From assembly GCF_039543665.1 (NCBI RefSeq), contig NZ_BAABKE010000007.1:59741-123740 (forward strand): a stretch of 64,000 bases of DNA, written 5' to 3'. The notes beneath the pieces are model-generated. The model worked only from the letters and a program-made list of their open reading frames with translations, did not search any database and was not told the DNA's origin. Below, one piece after another: positions 9,091 to 18,828 of the stretch (position 1 is the first letter of the stretch; each line of letters begins with the position of its first letter). A program made the translations under genes and the position numbers. This stretch comes from Wohlfahrtiimonas larvae (GTDB lineage: Bacteria > Pseudomonadota > Gammaproteobacteria > Cardiobacteriales > Wohlfahrtiimonadaceae).

Positions 9091-9883
9091 GATTATGATC
9101 AGAAGCCGAAATATTATATGTTTTGGCTTCTTTTATTTTGAGATCTCGAATAAAAATATGATCTAAGATTTTGCCCATAACTTTTGTTCTTTGGTCAATG
9201 GGATAATCGATCTCTTTAAGATTTAATTCACGAATCATACGCTTAATATATAAATAACGTGATTTTTTCCATGTATTAAAGTCGCCACCTAAAATGATAG
9301 GACCTGAATGTTTTTGTAAAATATCAAAAATTGTACGTAATTGACGGATAAAATCTTTTAAACCTAAGGAAAAATTAACAGCATGGAAATTTGCTACTGC
9401 AAGCTGTTGCCCATTTGATAGTGAATAAGTTGAGATCAGTCCAGATTTTGGAAAACGAATCCAAGGTTCTGAATATTTTTGAGCAGTATAGCTTAAAGGC
9501 GCAATTTTACTAATTGTCATGACACCATTGGCATAATACCCATCTTTAAATGCCACAACATGAATAGCTTTGAATTCATGACTAGTAATCATAGTCATCA
9601 AAGTTTCACTTTCACGAGCTTCTTGAAGTAATACAATATCAGCTTTGCCGAGCATATAAGAAAGTTCAGGCATAGAGTTTTCTAATTTTTGTTTATAAAT
9701 ATTCCAAGAGTAGAGAACAATATGACTGGCATTCAATGTTTCATGAGGCGTAGCACTGATACAGTATTGACTTGTATTCTTATCAAAGAAATATTTTTGT
9801 GGAATACCGTAGATATTAACGTGATTAACTTTGAAGTGAGAGTATTTATAACGGATCTTATTCAACATATCTTGAAATATCAT
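9035..9883 (-). CDS. Endonuclease/exonuclease/phosphatase-family protein (YafD-like)
   Basis: The 282-residue protein carries the EEP fold markers: LYSWNIYK near residue 55, LLQEARESE (catalytic Glu), HAVNFSLG, LGGDFNTWKKSR (Asp and Asn) and SASDHNPIRL (terminal Asp-His pair). These are the metal-binding and catalytic residues of DNase I-like hydrolases. The substrate is unknown. No clear signal peptide. It converges on and overlaps rdgB. Confidence 0.85.
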   Translation of the reverse strand: MIFQDMLNKIRYKYSHFKVNHVNIYGIPQKYFFDKNTSQYCISATPHETLNASHIVLYSWNIYKQKLENSMPELSYMLGKADIVLLQEARESETLMTMITSHEFKAIHVVAFKDGYYANGVMTISKIAPLSYTAQKYSEPWIRFPKSGLISTYSLSNGQQLAVANFHAVNFSLGLKDFIRQLRTIFDILQKHSGPIILGGDFNTWKKSRYLYIKRMIRELNLKEIDYPIDQRTKVMGKILDHIFIRDLKIKEAKTYNISASDHNPIRLKLAYEPQTSTDHAY

Positions 9884-9965
9884 TGTGTACCACTTTAAAC
9901 TATTGGAATAACTTTGATTGGATATGATAGCTTGTTTAGCTCATGAAAGTAATGAATACAATTAA

Positions 9966-10502
9966 TTATCTACATACACTGGGAAGATATCTGATATTGA
10001 TATCATTGACACCAGGTCTAGTTGTAATTTGTCCCATATTACCGCCTAATCCGGCTTTTCTGATAGCGTCCCAACCACAGTGCCATGTGATAGATCCTTC
10101 ATTAACAAATGGCAATACAGGCAATTCTCTAAAATTTCTAGCACCTTGTCCACGAGGTTGGAATTGCTCTGAAAAATAAATATAAATACCGCCTCTATTA
10201 ACAACAGCACCTTCAACCATTTTACTTTTAATTGGGTAAATTGCATCTCCAAAGGGATTTTTAGCATAACTATTAAGATTATTAGCAATTCGAGGTAAAT
10301 TTTCTGTTCGAAAAGGGAAGTGACCAAATTCAAAGTAATATTCTAAGATTTCTTCTTTAATCGGTAATATTAGTTGGAGGCTTTCTGCGACATAAGTTTT
10401 TCTAATGTAATCTTGATAAGCAGGAAATGCCATGGCGCTTAATATACCAATGATTGCAACAACAATCATTAATTCTATGAGTGTGAACCCTTGTTTTATC
10501 AT
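9966..10502 (-). CDS. Type IV pilin-like protein (prepilin with class III signal)
   Basis: The protein starts MIKQG followed by FTLIELMIVVAIIGILSAMA. This is the classic prepilin peptidase site (cleavage after Gly5, Glu at mature position 5) and hydrophobic alpha-1 helix. The globular part ends with a C-terminal Cys pair (WHCGW, SVCR), which could form the D-loop disulfide of pilins. It is 178 residues long, a major- or minor-pilin size. It stands alone, with no pil genes next to it. Confidence 0.9.
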   Translation of the reverse strand: MIKQGFTLIELMIVVAIIGILSAMAFPAYQDYIRKTYVAESLQLILPIKEEILEYYFEFGHFPFRTENLPRIANNLNSYAKNPFGDAIYPIKSKMVEGAVVNRGGIYIYFSEQFQPRGQGARNFRELPVLPFVNEGSITWHCGWDAIRKAGLGGNMGQITTRPGVNDINIRYLPSVCR

Positions 10503-10565
10503 GATGCTATATACCTTTATTATTAATATTTATTATTTGTATATTTTATCATTTTTGAAGATAAT

Positions 10566-10588
10566 AAAAAACCCTGCGTTAACAGGGT
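10566..10588 (-). terminator. Rho-independent terminator after tRNA-Thr
   Basis: The stem ACCCTG/CAGGGT with a 6-base loop is followed by six T residues on the minus strand, 12 bp after the 3' end of the tRNA. Confidence 0.85.
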
Positions 10589-10600
10589 CTTCTATTTATA

Positions 10601-10676
<76 letters not shown>

Positions 10677-10769
10677 TTTGTTTTCTTCGTTGTTGCTGTG
10701 AAGAGGTTTGCATTATAGGGATGAAGGTAAACCTTGTCAAATATATTTATAAATTTATTTGTATAAAGA

Positions 10770-12515
10770 TTAATCATCTATTCTTTTTTGACGTTCTAAT
10801 GCTGAAAACACAGCTTCTACAGGCTTTTTATGGTATAAATTTGCATGTAAAATTGTTTCATCTAAATGATCGAAATTACCTTTAATGGATTGTTTTTCCA
10901 ATAAATAATGAATTGTAGTATGAACAAAAGGTGCGTTCACTAGCTGAAAAGCATCGTTTTGCCATTTTTTTTGAATCATAGACATTTTTTTCATCATTGC
11001 TTTTGAAATGGGCTGTAATAATATTGCAGCATGTAATCCTGTAGTTTTATCTCTATGTGATCCTAAATGAATCCAAGTGAATCCACATTGTTCCCAAAAC
11101 TTTAATAAAGGCTCTGTTAACCCAAAGCTGGTGGATAAGAAATCATAATGGTGATCTTGAGCGTATTTTTTCAGTTCTTCAAGCATGTGTTTTGCAATGC
11201 CTTGAGTTCGATGATTATGATCCACAGCAATGCGAGAGATCCGTAAACTTTTTAATATCATCAGCTCAGGATAATAACTGTGTGCAGCTAATGTTTGCAC
11301 CACTAAGTTACCTTTCGGGCGGCGATACCCTCTGAAAACTTCTTGTGCTAAATCTTCAGACAATTCACCTTCGAGAATGGCCCAAAGCCCACCGATGATT
11401 TGTTGGTTATGGATATGGATGATAAAAATCTGATTAGGAGAATCTAATAATCGCCGAATGTCTTGTGCATTAGTTTGATAATGATGCTGATTCATGAATT
11501 GGTAGAAAGCTTGTACTAACGCATAGTTACTTTGGAATTTATGGAGGTTTTTATGTGAATAAAGATAAATTCCATCTTGAATATTAATTTCTACATAATT
11601 TTGAAAGCTAATATATTCACAAAACTGTGCTAAGGGATCTTGTAACTCAAAGCGCTGGCGTTTATTCAATGTTAAAGCTAAATCAATGGTGATGATATCT
11701 TGTAATTTTCTTTCTAAACCTTTGCCTGTACCTTCATAATTTTCAATAGAAGAAACTAGCAGAATATTTTCAGCTAATTTAGAAAGCTTCTCTAAATGTA
11801 CAATTGGCATTTGTGCTGCTTCTTCGATGATTAACCATTTCTGTGGTAAAAAATCATTATGATTTAAAAAAAGGTAATCTGGTGCTTTAAAATTGAGCTT
11901 AATATTGTGATAGCTCTGTAGCGCTGTTTGATTGGGCGCTGTGATGACACAATCATTATTCAATGAACGAATGAATTCAGCAACGACAAAGGATTTCCCT
12001 GTACCACGTGGTGCGAATAGTGTTGTAATGCCTTTTTGTTGTTTTTGTAGGGAAGATAATACTGTTATTTGCTCATGATTCAGATGATTGTGCTGATTTT
12101 GGATTACTGTTGGTGCGATATATTGTGCTATATCCCATAATTCACTGAATTTTTGAAGGCCTTTAGCTAAGTAATTTTGAAAATTTGGTGTTGGAATTGT
12201 TTCAGTGTGAAATCTCGAGCTTTGCTCATCATGATTATTCTGCTGCCAAATTAGAATAAAAGTACCATCAGTTTGAATAGTATTGGCAGCACAAAGGAAA
12301 TAGTCTAAAGGAAAGCCGAGTCTACAATCCAGAACAACACAATTTAACGTATGGCCCAATAAACCTTTTGCATGATGCAAAGGTTTGGCTAAAAATAGGG
12401 TGGAGTCAGGGGATAGAACAACTAAATCAGCACATTGATGATGTATTTGTATCAGTGCTTGATTAATAATTTCTGTATTTGTTTCTGATAGAAGGAATAA
12501 CTTTCTCACAAGCAT
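10770..12515 (-). CDS. tmcA: tRNA(Met) cytidine acetyltransferase
   Basis: TmcA makes N4-acetylcytidine at the wobble base of elongator tRNA-Met, using acetyl-CoA and ATP. An N-terminal domain is followed by a RecD-like helicase/ATPase with Walker A FAPRGTGKS (around residue 167) and Walker B WLIIEEAAQMP. A GNAT domain follows (LRISRIAVDHNHRTQGIAKHML), then a C-terminal RNA-binding region. At 581 residues it is shorter than E. coli TmcA (about 670). The ATG at 12515 is very close to GGAG, and a GTG 6 bases later is an alternative start. tRNA-Lys genes lie directly upstream. Confidence 0.92.
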   Translation of the reverse strand: MLVRKLFLLSETNTEIINQALIQIHHQCADLVVLSPDSTLFLAKPLHHAKGLLGHTLNCVVLDCRLGFPLDYFLCAANTIQTDGTFILIWQQNNHDEQSSRFHTETIPTPNFQNYLAKGLQKFSELWDIAQYIAPTVIQNQHNHLNHEQITVLSSLQKQQKGITTLFAPRGTGKSFVVAEFIRSLNNDCVITAPNQTALQSYHNIKLNFKAPDYLFLNHNDFLPQKWLIIEEAAQMPIVHLEKLSKLAENILLVSSIENYEGTGKGLERKLQDIITIDLALTLNKRQRFELQDPLAQFCEYISFQNYVEINIQDGIYLYSHKNLHKFQSNYALVQAFYQFMNQHHYQTNAQDIRRLLDSPNQIFIIHIHNQQIIGGLWAILEGELSEDLAQEVFRGYRRPKGNLVVQTLAAHSYYPELMILKSLRISRIAVDHNHRTQGIAKHMLEELKKYAQDHHYDFLSTSFGLTEPLLKFWEQCGFTWIHLGSHRDKTTGLHAAILLQPISKAMMKKMSMIQKKWQNDAFQLVNAPFVHTTIHYLLEKQSIKGNFDHLDETILHANLYHKKPVEAVFSALERQKRIDD

Positions 12516-12536
12516 CTCCGACAGCAGATAAAAGAA

Positions 12537-12560
12537 AACCTTCTAGATATCTAGAAGGTT
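12537..12560 (-). terminator. Terminator after the first tRNA-Lys
   Basis: A perfect 24-bp palindrome (AACCTTCTAGAT and its complement), followed on the minus strand by a T-rich run, ends the tRNA-Lys transcript just before tmcA. Confidence 0.8.
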
Positions 12561-12566
12561 TAAAAA

Positions 12567-12642
12567 TGGTGGGTCATGAAGGATTCGAACCTTCGACCAA
12601 TTGGTTAAAAGCCAACTGCTCTACCGACTGAGCTAATGACCC
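12567..12642 (-). tRNA. tRNA-Lys (anticodon TTT), copy 1
   Basis: A 76-nt cloverleaf starting GGGTCATTAGCTCAG, with an anticodon arm TTGGCTTTTAACCAA and an encoded CCA. It is identical to the copy at 12704-12779. Confidence 0.97.
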
Positions 12643-12671
12643 GATAAATCGGTGTTCTAACAGAAAAAGAA

Positions 12672-12695
12672 AAGCACCTAGTTTGCTAGATGCTT
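12672..12695 (-). terminator. Terminator between the two tRNA-Lys genes
   Basis: A hairpin with arms AAGCA-CTAG and CTAG-TGCTT (one internal mismatch) and a 4-base loop, with a T-run on the minus strand. Each tRNA-Lys copy therefore has its own terminator. Confidence 0.75.
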
Positions 12696-12703
12696 CAAAA
12701 AAA

Positions 12704-12779
12704 TGGTGGGTCATGAAGGATTCGAACCTTCGACCAATTGGTTAAAAGCCAACTGCTCTACCGACTGAGCTAATGACCC
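12704..12779 (-). tRNA. tRNA-Lys (anticodon TTT), copy 2
   Basis: Identical in sequence to copy 1 and lying 61 bp upstream of it on the same strand. The two arose by tandem duplication. Confidence 0.97.
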
Positions 12780-12943
12780 GGAAGAGGTTTGCTATTATAA
12801 GGAAAAAATTGAGCGCGTCAAACTTTTTTTCAAAAAAAAATATAAAAAAATATTTATATTTGTAAATCAATGATATATAAATTACTTTTTTTGGTGGTTT
12901 TCAGTCATAATATCAGGCTGTATTGGTTTAAAGGCGTTTTAAT

Positions 12944-13882
12944 ATGTCCGAATTTGTAAAAAAAGTAGTCATTATTGGCACTGGTGGCACGATTGCAGGT
13001 AATGCTGCAAGTGAAAAAGAACTCGTTAATTATTCAGCAGGTGAGAAAAAAGCTGCTGAATTATTACGCGGTATTCCTGTGCCTGAAAATATTGAAATCG
13101 AAACTATAGAACTTTGCCAGATTGATAGTAAAGATATGACTTTTGCTATTTTGAAAAAAATGGCAATGATTTTGAATGATTTGATGGGGCGTGATGATGT
13201 TGTGGGTGTTGTGATCACTCATGGTACAGATACATTAGAGGAAACAGGAGTTTTCTTAAACTGTACAGTTGTTCCTACTAAACCTATTGTGTTAACAGCA
13301 TCTATGCGCCCATCCACAGCATTAAGTGCAGATGGCCCATTAAATTTATCGGATAGCATTATGGTTGCAACTAGCGATCATGTCGGTCTATTTGCATTGA
13401 TTAATAATACAATTTATTTGGCAGAAGAAGTCATTAAATCTCACACATTAAAAGTGGATGGATTTTACGCAGGTGAATATGGTGCGATTGGTCATGTTTA
13501 TAATTCTAAAGTGGAGTTTTTTAGGAATGTTAAACATGATCAAAAAATGAATGTTATCTTGGATAAATTACCAGATGAGGATAAATCTTATCCTTGGGTA
13601 GAAATCATATATAGTGATGTTTCTGCTAATGGTCAATTAATCTCACTCCTTGTGGATAATGGTGTGGATGGTTTCATCATTAATGGCACAGGCAATGGTA
13701 CAGTTCATCACAATATATTGAATGCTTTGAAAGCTATTGATAAAACAGTACCAACAGTTATTACAACACGTGTGCCGACAGGTAGAATCATGAATGATCA
13801 GTATGGATTGATGATTTCTCCTTATTCTCACGCAGCTAAAGCGAGAATGTGGTTAATTTTATGGTTATTGAACTCACGTTAA
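12944..13882 (+). CDS. L-asparaginase
   Basis: The 312-residue enzyme has both catalytic signatures of asparaginases: IIGTGGTIAGNAA at residues 10-22 (first Thr) and VVITHGTDTLEETG around 88-101 (second Thr plus Asp). A conserved TASMRPSTALSADGPLNL segment follows. It hydrolyses asparagine to aspartate and ammonia. It lacks a signal peptide, so it should be cytoplasmic although its motifs resemble the type II subgroup. The following genes lptM-lysA-queA are on the same strand with a 16-bp gap. Confidence 0.93.
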   Translation: MSEFVKKVVIIGTGGTIAGNAASEKELVNYSAGEKKAAELLRGIPVPENIEIETIELCQIDSKDMTFAILKKMAMILNDLMGRDDVVGVVITHGTDTLEETGVFLNCTVVPTKPIVLTASMRPSTALSADGPLNLSDSIMVATSDHVGLFALINNTIYLAEEVIKSHTLKVDGFYAGEYGAIGHVYNSKVEFFRNVKHDQKMNVILDKLPDEDKSYPWVEIIYSDVSANGQLISLLVDNGVDGFIINGTGNGTVHHNILNALKAIDKTVPTVITTRVPTGRIMNDQYGLMISPYSHAAKARMWLILWLLNSR

Positions 13883-13898
13883 TATAGAGATTGACAAG

Positions 13899-14018
13899 AT
13901 GAAAAAGATATTATTAATTATTGGATTAGCTTGTTTAGTACAAGCATGTGGACAAAAAGGTCCACTTTATTTACCTGATGCGAATCAGCAATCACAACAG
14001 CAATCGACGGAGCGTTAA
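13899..14018 (+). CDS. lptM: LptM-type LPS-assembly lipoprotein (39 aa)
   Basis: This tiny lipoprotein has a signal ending in a lipobox (LVQAC) directly followed by GQKGPLYLP, the hallmark CGxKGPLYxP motif of LptM/YifL, then a Gln-rich tail. LptM associates with the LptDE translocon in the outer membrane and helps LptD oxidation. Its stop abuts the lysA ATG with no gap. A lptM-lysA order is common in Gammaproteobacteria. Confidence 0.88.
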   Translation: MKKILLIIGLACLVQACGQKGPLYLPDANQQSQQQSTER

Positions 14019-15260
14019 ATGTCTAGCATTACATCTCATATTGAAAATGTATCGGTTTCAGATTTAGTTAACAGATATGGTACACCTTTATATGTGTATT
14101 CTAAGAACAATATTGAGAAGGCATTTAAACAGTATAAACAGGCATTTGGTGATAAAAAGCATCTGATTTGCTATGCAGTGAAAGCCAACAGTAATTTATC
14201 TGTGATCGCATTATTAGCTAAATTAGGTGCAGGTTTTGACATTGTTTCACGTGGTGAATTATTACGTGTATTGAAAGCAGGTGGCGATGCACAAAAAGTA
14301 ATTTTTTCAGGCGTGGGTAAAACTCGTGAAGATTTACGCTTTGCATTAGAAACTGGCATTCATTGCTTCAATGTGGAATCAGAAGCTGAAATTTATATGT
14401 TGAATGAAGAGGCAGAAAAATTAGGTAAAAAAGCGCCTGTTTCATTCCGTGTAAATCCTGATGTAGATGCTAAAACACATCCTTATATTTCTACAGGCTT
14501 ACGTGAAAATAAATTTGGCATTCCTTACGATGAAGCTGTGCGTATTTATAAAGCTGCCAATGCTTTAAGTCATATTGAAATTAAAGGTATTGATTGCCAC
14601 ATTGGTTCACAATTGACAGATTTAGCACCATATTGTGATGCTGTAGATCGTATGTTGAAATTGATTGATGAATTATCAGCAAACGGTATTCAGTTATCTC
14701 ATTTTGATATGGGCGGCGGTGTTGGTATTGATTATGAAGGCGAAGAACTCATCAATCTACAAGATTTGGTGAATATGATTTATGAAAAATTAGGTGATCG
14801 TCCATTAAGTATTGCAATGGAACCAGGCCGTTCAATCGTGGGTGATTCAGGTTACTTATTAACAGAAGTGATTTTAACGAAAGAAAATGAAGGCAAGCAT
14901 TTTGCAGTTGTGGATGCAGCAATGAATGATTTAATTCGCCCAGCATTGTATGAATCGTGGATGCGCATTGAGCAAACGAAAGAGAGCAGTGCAACAGTTG
15001 AAAGTTATGACATTGTTGGTCCAATCTGTGAAACAGGTGATTTCCTTGGGAAAGAGCGTGAATTAGCATTAGAAGCAGGTGATATTCTTGCAATCAAACA
15101 AGCCGGTGCGTATGGTTTTGTGATGAGTTCGAACTATAATACCCGTGGGCGTGCTGCTGAAGTATTAGTGGATAACGATCAAGTTTATTTAATTCGTGAG
15201 CGTGAGCGCCTAGAAGATTTGTTTGCCAATGAAAAAGTAGTGAGTTTTGATGAAAAATAA
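14019..15260 (+). CDS. lysA: Diaminopimelate decarboxylase
   Basis: The 413-residue PLP enzyme makes the last step of lysine synthesis, meso-DAP to lysine plus CO2. Visible motifs are YAVKANSNLSV (PLP lysine, about residues 49-59), GAGFDIVSRGEL, FGIPYDEA, IKGIDCHIGSQL, HFDMGGGVGI, AMEPGRSIVGDSG and VGPICETGDFLG (active-site Cys). It directly follows lptM. Its 3' end overlaps the start of queA. Confidence 0.97.
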   Translation: MSSITSHIENVSVSDLVNRYGTPLYVYSKNNIEKAFKQYKQAFGDKKHLICYAVKANSNLSVIALLAKLGAGFDIVSRGELLRVLKAGGDAQKVIFSGVGKTREDLRFALETGIHCFNVESEAEIYMLNEEAEKLGKKAPVSFRVNPDVDAKTHPYISTGLRENKFGIPYDEAVRIYKAANALSHIEIKGIDCHIGSQLTDLAPYCDAVDRMLKLIDELSANGIQLSHFDMGGGVGIDYEGEELINLQDLVNMIYEKLGDRPLSIAMEPGRSIVGDSGYLLTEVILTKENEGKHFAVVDAAMNDLIRPALYESWMRIEQTKESSATVESYDIVGPICETGDFLGKERELALEAGDILAIKQAGAYGFVMSSNYNTRGRAAEVLVDNDQVYLIRERERLEDLFANEKVVSFDEK

Positions 15261-16272
15261 AATTTCCGATTATGATTATCATTTACCAGAATCGTTAATC
15301 GCGCAGTTCCCAAAAGAAGATCGTGAATCATCCCGTTTATTGGTTGCTCAAGGCGACAATATGGAAGATAAGGTGTTTAAAGACATCATTGACTATATTG
15401 AGCCGGGCGATCTATTGGTGATTAATAATACGCGCGTTTTACCTGCGCGTGTATTTGCCCATAAAGAAACGGGCGGGGCAGTGGAGATTTTGGTTGAGCG
15501 TTTACTCACAGAAACTTCATTTTTAGCACAAACGCGCGCTAGTAAATCACCGAAAGTAGGGCAGATAGTTTATGTAGAAAATAAGCCTGTGTTTAAAATG
15601 ATTGAACGTGATGATGCTTTTTTCATCTATGAAACAGTAGATGGTTCACCTGTATTTCCTATTTTGGAAAAAATGGGGCACATGCCATTGCCACCGTATA
15701 TTACTCGCAATGACAGTGATTTTGATAAAGAGCGCTATCAGACTGTTTTTAATAAAGAAAAAGGTGCAGTGGCTGCGCCAACAGCAGGTTTGCATTTCAC
15801 AAAAGCTTTGATGAAAGCAATTGAAGAGAAGGGCGCTTCATTCACAGAAGTGACTTTGCATGTGGGTGCAGGAACATTCAAACCTGTGCGCGAAGAAGAT
15901 TTAGATAAACATGTGATGCATAAAGAATGGATTTCTGTTTCACGTGAAACTGTTGATAAAATTAAAGAAACTAAAGCAAATGGTAAAAAAGTAATCGCTG
16001 TGGGTACAACAGTTTGCCGTTCATTGGAAACAGCAGCGTTGGATGGCGAATTGAAACCATTTGAAGGGGATACCAATATTTTCATCAAACCTGGCTTTGA
16101 GTTTCACGTGATTGATGCTTTGGTGACAAATTTCCATTTACCAAAATCAACTTTATTAGTATTGGTTTCAATGTTTATGGGCTATGATCGCATTCAGAAG
16201 ATTTATCAACATGCTGTGGAAGATGAATATCGTTTCTTCAGTTATGGTGATGCCATGTTATTAATGCCATAA
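15250..16272 (+). CDS. queA: SAM:tRNA ribosyltransferase-isomerase
   Basis: QueA transfers and isomerises the ribosyl part of SAM onto preQ1-tRNA, giving epoxyqueuosine. The protein has the family start SDYDYHLPESLIAQFP, then GDLLVINNTRVLPAR, PPYITR, GAVAAPTAGLHFT, HVGAGTFKPV and TNFHLPKSTLLVLVSMFMG. I chose the ATG at 15250 (340 aa), 11 bp inside lysA; a TTG one codon earlier is less likely. Confidence 0.97.
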   Translation: MKNKISDYDYHLPESLIAQFPKEDRESSRLLVAQGDNMEDKVFKDIIDYIEPGDLLVINNTRVLPARVFAHKETGGAVEILVERLLTETSFLAQTRASKSPKVGQIVYVENKPVFKMIERDDAFFIYETVDGSPVFPILEKMGHMPLPPYITRNDSDFDKERYQTVFNKEKGAVAAPTAGLHFTKALMKAIEEKGASFTEVTLHVGAGTFKPVREEDLDKHVMHKEWISVSRETVDKIKETKANGKKVIAVGTTVCRSLETAALDGELKPFEGDTNIFIKPGFEFHVIDALVTNFHLPKSTLLVLVSMFMGYDRIQKIYQHAVEDEYRFFSYGDAMLLMP

Positions 16273-16282
16273 GTGAGGAAAT

Positions 16283-16699
16283 ATGAGTTATATCGCCCAT
16301 TATCAATCTATCGAACCACAAACATATATTGATTTGCGTGTGAATTGTGGTTTATCTGCTAAAACTGTGAAAGCTGCAACGATAGGATTAGCCAATTCAT
16401 TATGTTCTGTGGTTGTCATCAATGAAGATAATGATGAAATCATTGGAATGGGGCGATTGATTGGTGATGGCGGTTGCCATTGCCAAGTGGCAGATATTTG
16501 TATTTTGCCACCGCATCAAGGTAAAGGCTTGAGTAAACTGATCATGCAAAAATTGGATGAGTTTATTCAAGACAATATTCCTGAAACTTGTTACATCAAT
16601 TTAATTGCAGATGGAGAAGCTTATAAATTGTATCAACAATATCGTTTTAAAGAGGTTTGGCCTGCTTCACGTGGTATGGGTTATACTTTGAAAAAGTAA
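16283..16699 (+). CDS. GNAT-family N-acetyltransferase
   Basis: The 138-residue protein is a single GNAT domain. Motif A, with the acetyl-CoA pyrophosphate loop, is visible as VADICILPPHQGKGLSKLIM (around residues 70-89), and the C-terminal YKLYQQYRFKEVWP is typical. It lies 10 bp after queA with GAGGAAAT before the ATG. The substrate is unknown. Confidence 0.88.
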   Translation: MSYIAHYQSIEPQTYIDLRVNCGLSAKTVKAATIGLANSLCSVVVINEDNDEIIGMGRLIGDGGCHCQVADICILPPHQGKGLSKLIMQKLDEFIQDNIPETCYINLIADGEAYKLYQQYRFKEVWPASRGMGYTLKK

Positions 16700-16756
16700 T
16701 CATTGCTTTATTTATGTTGCAGATATGATAACGTTAGATTTTATCGTTATCATATT

Positions 16757-17431
16757 ATGGCAATGACTATGTATTTCAATGAGCTTAAAATAAAATTTAA
16801 AGAAAAATCTTCACAGCTACCTGGTCACGTTCAACATAGAATTTATCGTACATTAAGTTGGCTCAATCAGGCTGATAATATCGCCAATACAGATAAAAAA
16901 TTTCCTGATTTAGACTCAGAATTTATCAGTTTATGGATTGCATTCAATGCAATTTATGCACGAAAAGATTGGATTGATGATAAAGAGCGTTTTAAGGCAT
17001 TCATCAAAGTCATTAATGATAAAGAGAGTGAAAAGCTTAATAAAATATTATGGGAACTTTATTCATCTAAAATCAATGTCTTCTTGAAAAATCGATATGT
17101 TTTTCGCCAATTTTGGGATTTTCACAATAGTGATGGCATTGATGCCAAACATTGGAACTTAGCATTTGAAGATGCCAACTTACGTGCACAACAATGCTTA
17201 AAATTTAAGAATTCAGAAGAGTTATTATTGATTTTATTTGAGCGTATCTATACATTGCGCAATCAAATTTTCCATGGTGGTTCTACATATAATAGTAGTG
17301 TTAATCGACCGCAGTTGATTACTGCTTGCGGATTACTCAAAGAATTAGTACCAGTATTTGCATTGGTGGTTTTGAATAACCCTAATGATGATAACTGGGG
17401 GCATCCTTTCTATCCTGTGATTGAGGATTAA
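16757..17431 (+). CDS. HEPN-domain protein (possible RNase)
   Basis: The 224-residue all-helical protein ends with a HEPN-type motif, LRNQIFHGG (Arg168-Asn...His173 counted from this start). This fits the R-x4-6-H signature of HEPN ribonucleases and the RNxxFHGG variant of Apea-like HEPN proteins. No MNT-type antitoxin gene is adjacent. I chose the ATG at 16757 because the region upstream has only a TTG and no homology clue; other ATGs at 16763 and 16769 are possible. No clear Shine-Dalgarno is seen. Confidence 0.7.
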   Translation: MAMTMYFNELKIKFKEKSSQLPGHVQHRIYRTLSWLNQADNIANTDKKFPDLDSEFISLWIAFNAIYARKDWIDDKERFKAFIKVINDKESEKLNKILWELYSSKINVFLKNRYVFRQFWDFHNSDGIDAKHWNLAFEDANLRAQQCLKFKNSEELLLILFERIYTLRNQIFHGGSTYNSSVNRPQLITACGLLKELVPVFALVVLNNPNDDNWGHPFYPVIED

Positions 17432-17500
17432 AATATTAATTTTAATCATATCTGTATGATATATTCATCATAAGAACTTATCACCTTTTATTGATTGATA

Positions 17501-18826
17501 CTATTTCTTTTTATAATCTCGATAGGTTTTGGTGACATATTTTGTCATGTCATAGGGTGCTCTTAAAAGTAAGAGGCCACCTTTTAAAAAGTCATAAATG
17601 ATGAGAGGCAAAAGCATTAGTAAGCCAATCCAAATATTAATGAAGCAAACAATCAAACAGAGTACAAGGTAAACAATATTTAGGTAAGAATAAAAATTAT
17701 CATTTTTTAGTTTTTTCTTTTCTGCTGCTATGGATTGTTGATCAGCGATTTTATCTGAAAAAGCTAATGATTCATCAAAGCTCGTCGAGTTTTTACGAGT
17801 TTCTATTAATTTAGTTAAAGTATAACGGCCATGTTGATAAGAGATTAAAATATTTTCATCATCACCGATATAAATTTCAGGATAAAAGCGAGACAAATGT
17901 GAGGTGATCTTTTGAATATCATCATAGGTTAATGTCCTGATTTTAAGCGGTGTTTCCAAAGCTTTAGAATAAAACTGTTTTTGTTGAGGGGAAAACATCA
18001 ATAAATCAGAGAGCTTCAAAATCTGTAAGTTTGCAAATGAACGCATGATTAACCAATCTTGATTCATATATCCTATGGATAATTCAACCATATTCAGTGG
18101 ATGAAGATTAAAATTTTCCTCTATTTCGGAAACTGATCCTGAAACATTCATTTTATTGATGCGAAGTTGAATGAATGTACGATAGAAAATCGTTTGGATC
18201 ATTAGCCAAATCATTAAAATCGAGCATAAAATTATTAAGAAAGTAAATGTGAAAAGCGCATTAGGTGCTGTAGGATATAAACTTGGGCTCAATATTAAAA
18301 AACTTGTATTGAGTGTACCTTCTTTAAATTTAGGATCACTTTGTGTGGATTGATAGAGTTTAATTTCTGCATCACTTAAATAACGCTCAGGATATCGAGT
18401 GATAAAAGCGTTAATTTTAGTCGGTGTGCGTAGATTGTTAGCTTTTTCTAATCTTTTTGTGAAAAATTTTAATTTTTTCTGATCGCTCAATATTTCGCTT
18501 TGATTAAATAATTTGAGTAGGGATGGGCTATTATCTCTATCTGTTTGAGTCAATTTAATACGAATGTAGTGATGATTCTTTTCACCTAAATAATAAAGAT
18601 TACCGTTGTTATCTGCAATAGGAATGATTTGATCAAATGTGTAAGATTCAGATTCAGTAGGGATATCAAAGGTTACAATGCGAACAATATCAGTCCATAA
18701 TTGATGAAAAGGATAATGTTTTGGCAATGACGTCACTGTGGACATTATGAACATGCTAAGAATGCCCATAATAATCCACAATCGATTGTGAAGAACTTTA
18801 TAAAAAATCTGTTTTAAATAGCCCAT
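17501..18826 (-). CDS. Membrane protein of unknown function (441 aa)
   Basis: I do not recognise the family. It has an N-terminal membrane segment (LWIIMGILSMFIMSTV), a second around residues 190-215 (LFTFTFLIILCSILMIWLMI) and a C-terminal pair (about 385-425). A charged domain lies between. It begins 2 bp after the stop of the upstream M48 lipoprotein gene on the same strand, so translation is probably coupled. This suggests a shared envelope function. Confidence 0.75.
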   Translation of the reverse strand: MGYLKQIFYKVLHNRLWIIMGILSMFIMSTVTSLPKHYPFHQLWTDIVRIVTFDIPTESESYTFDQIIPIADNNGNLYYLGEKNHHYIRIKLTQTDRDNSPSLLKLFNQSEILSDQKKLKFFTKRLEKANNLRTPTKINAFITRYPERYLSDAEIKLYQSTQSDPKFKEGTLNTSFLILSPSLYPTAPNALFTFTFLIILCSILMIWLMIQTIFYRTFIQLRINKMNVSGSVSEIEENFNLHPLNMVELSIGYMNQDWLIMRSFANLQILKLSDLLMFSPQQKQFYSKALETPLKIRTLTYDDIQKITSHLSRFYPEIYIGDDENILISYQHGRYTLTKLIETRKNSTSFDESLAFSDKIADQQSIAAEKKKLKNDNFYSYLNIVYLVLCLIVCFINIWIGLLMLLPLIIYDFLKGGLLLLRAPYDMTKYVTKTYRDYKKK

Positions 18827-18828
18827 AG

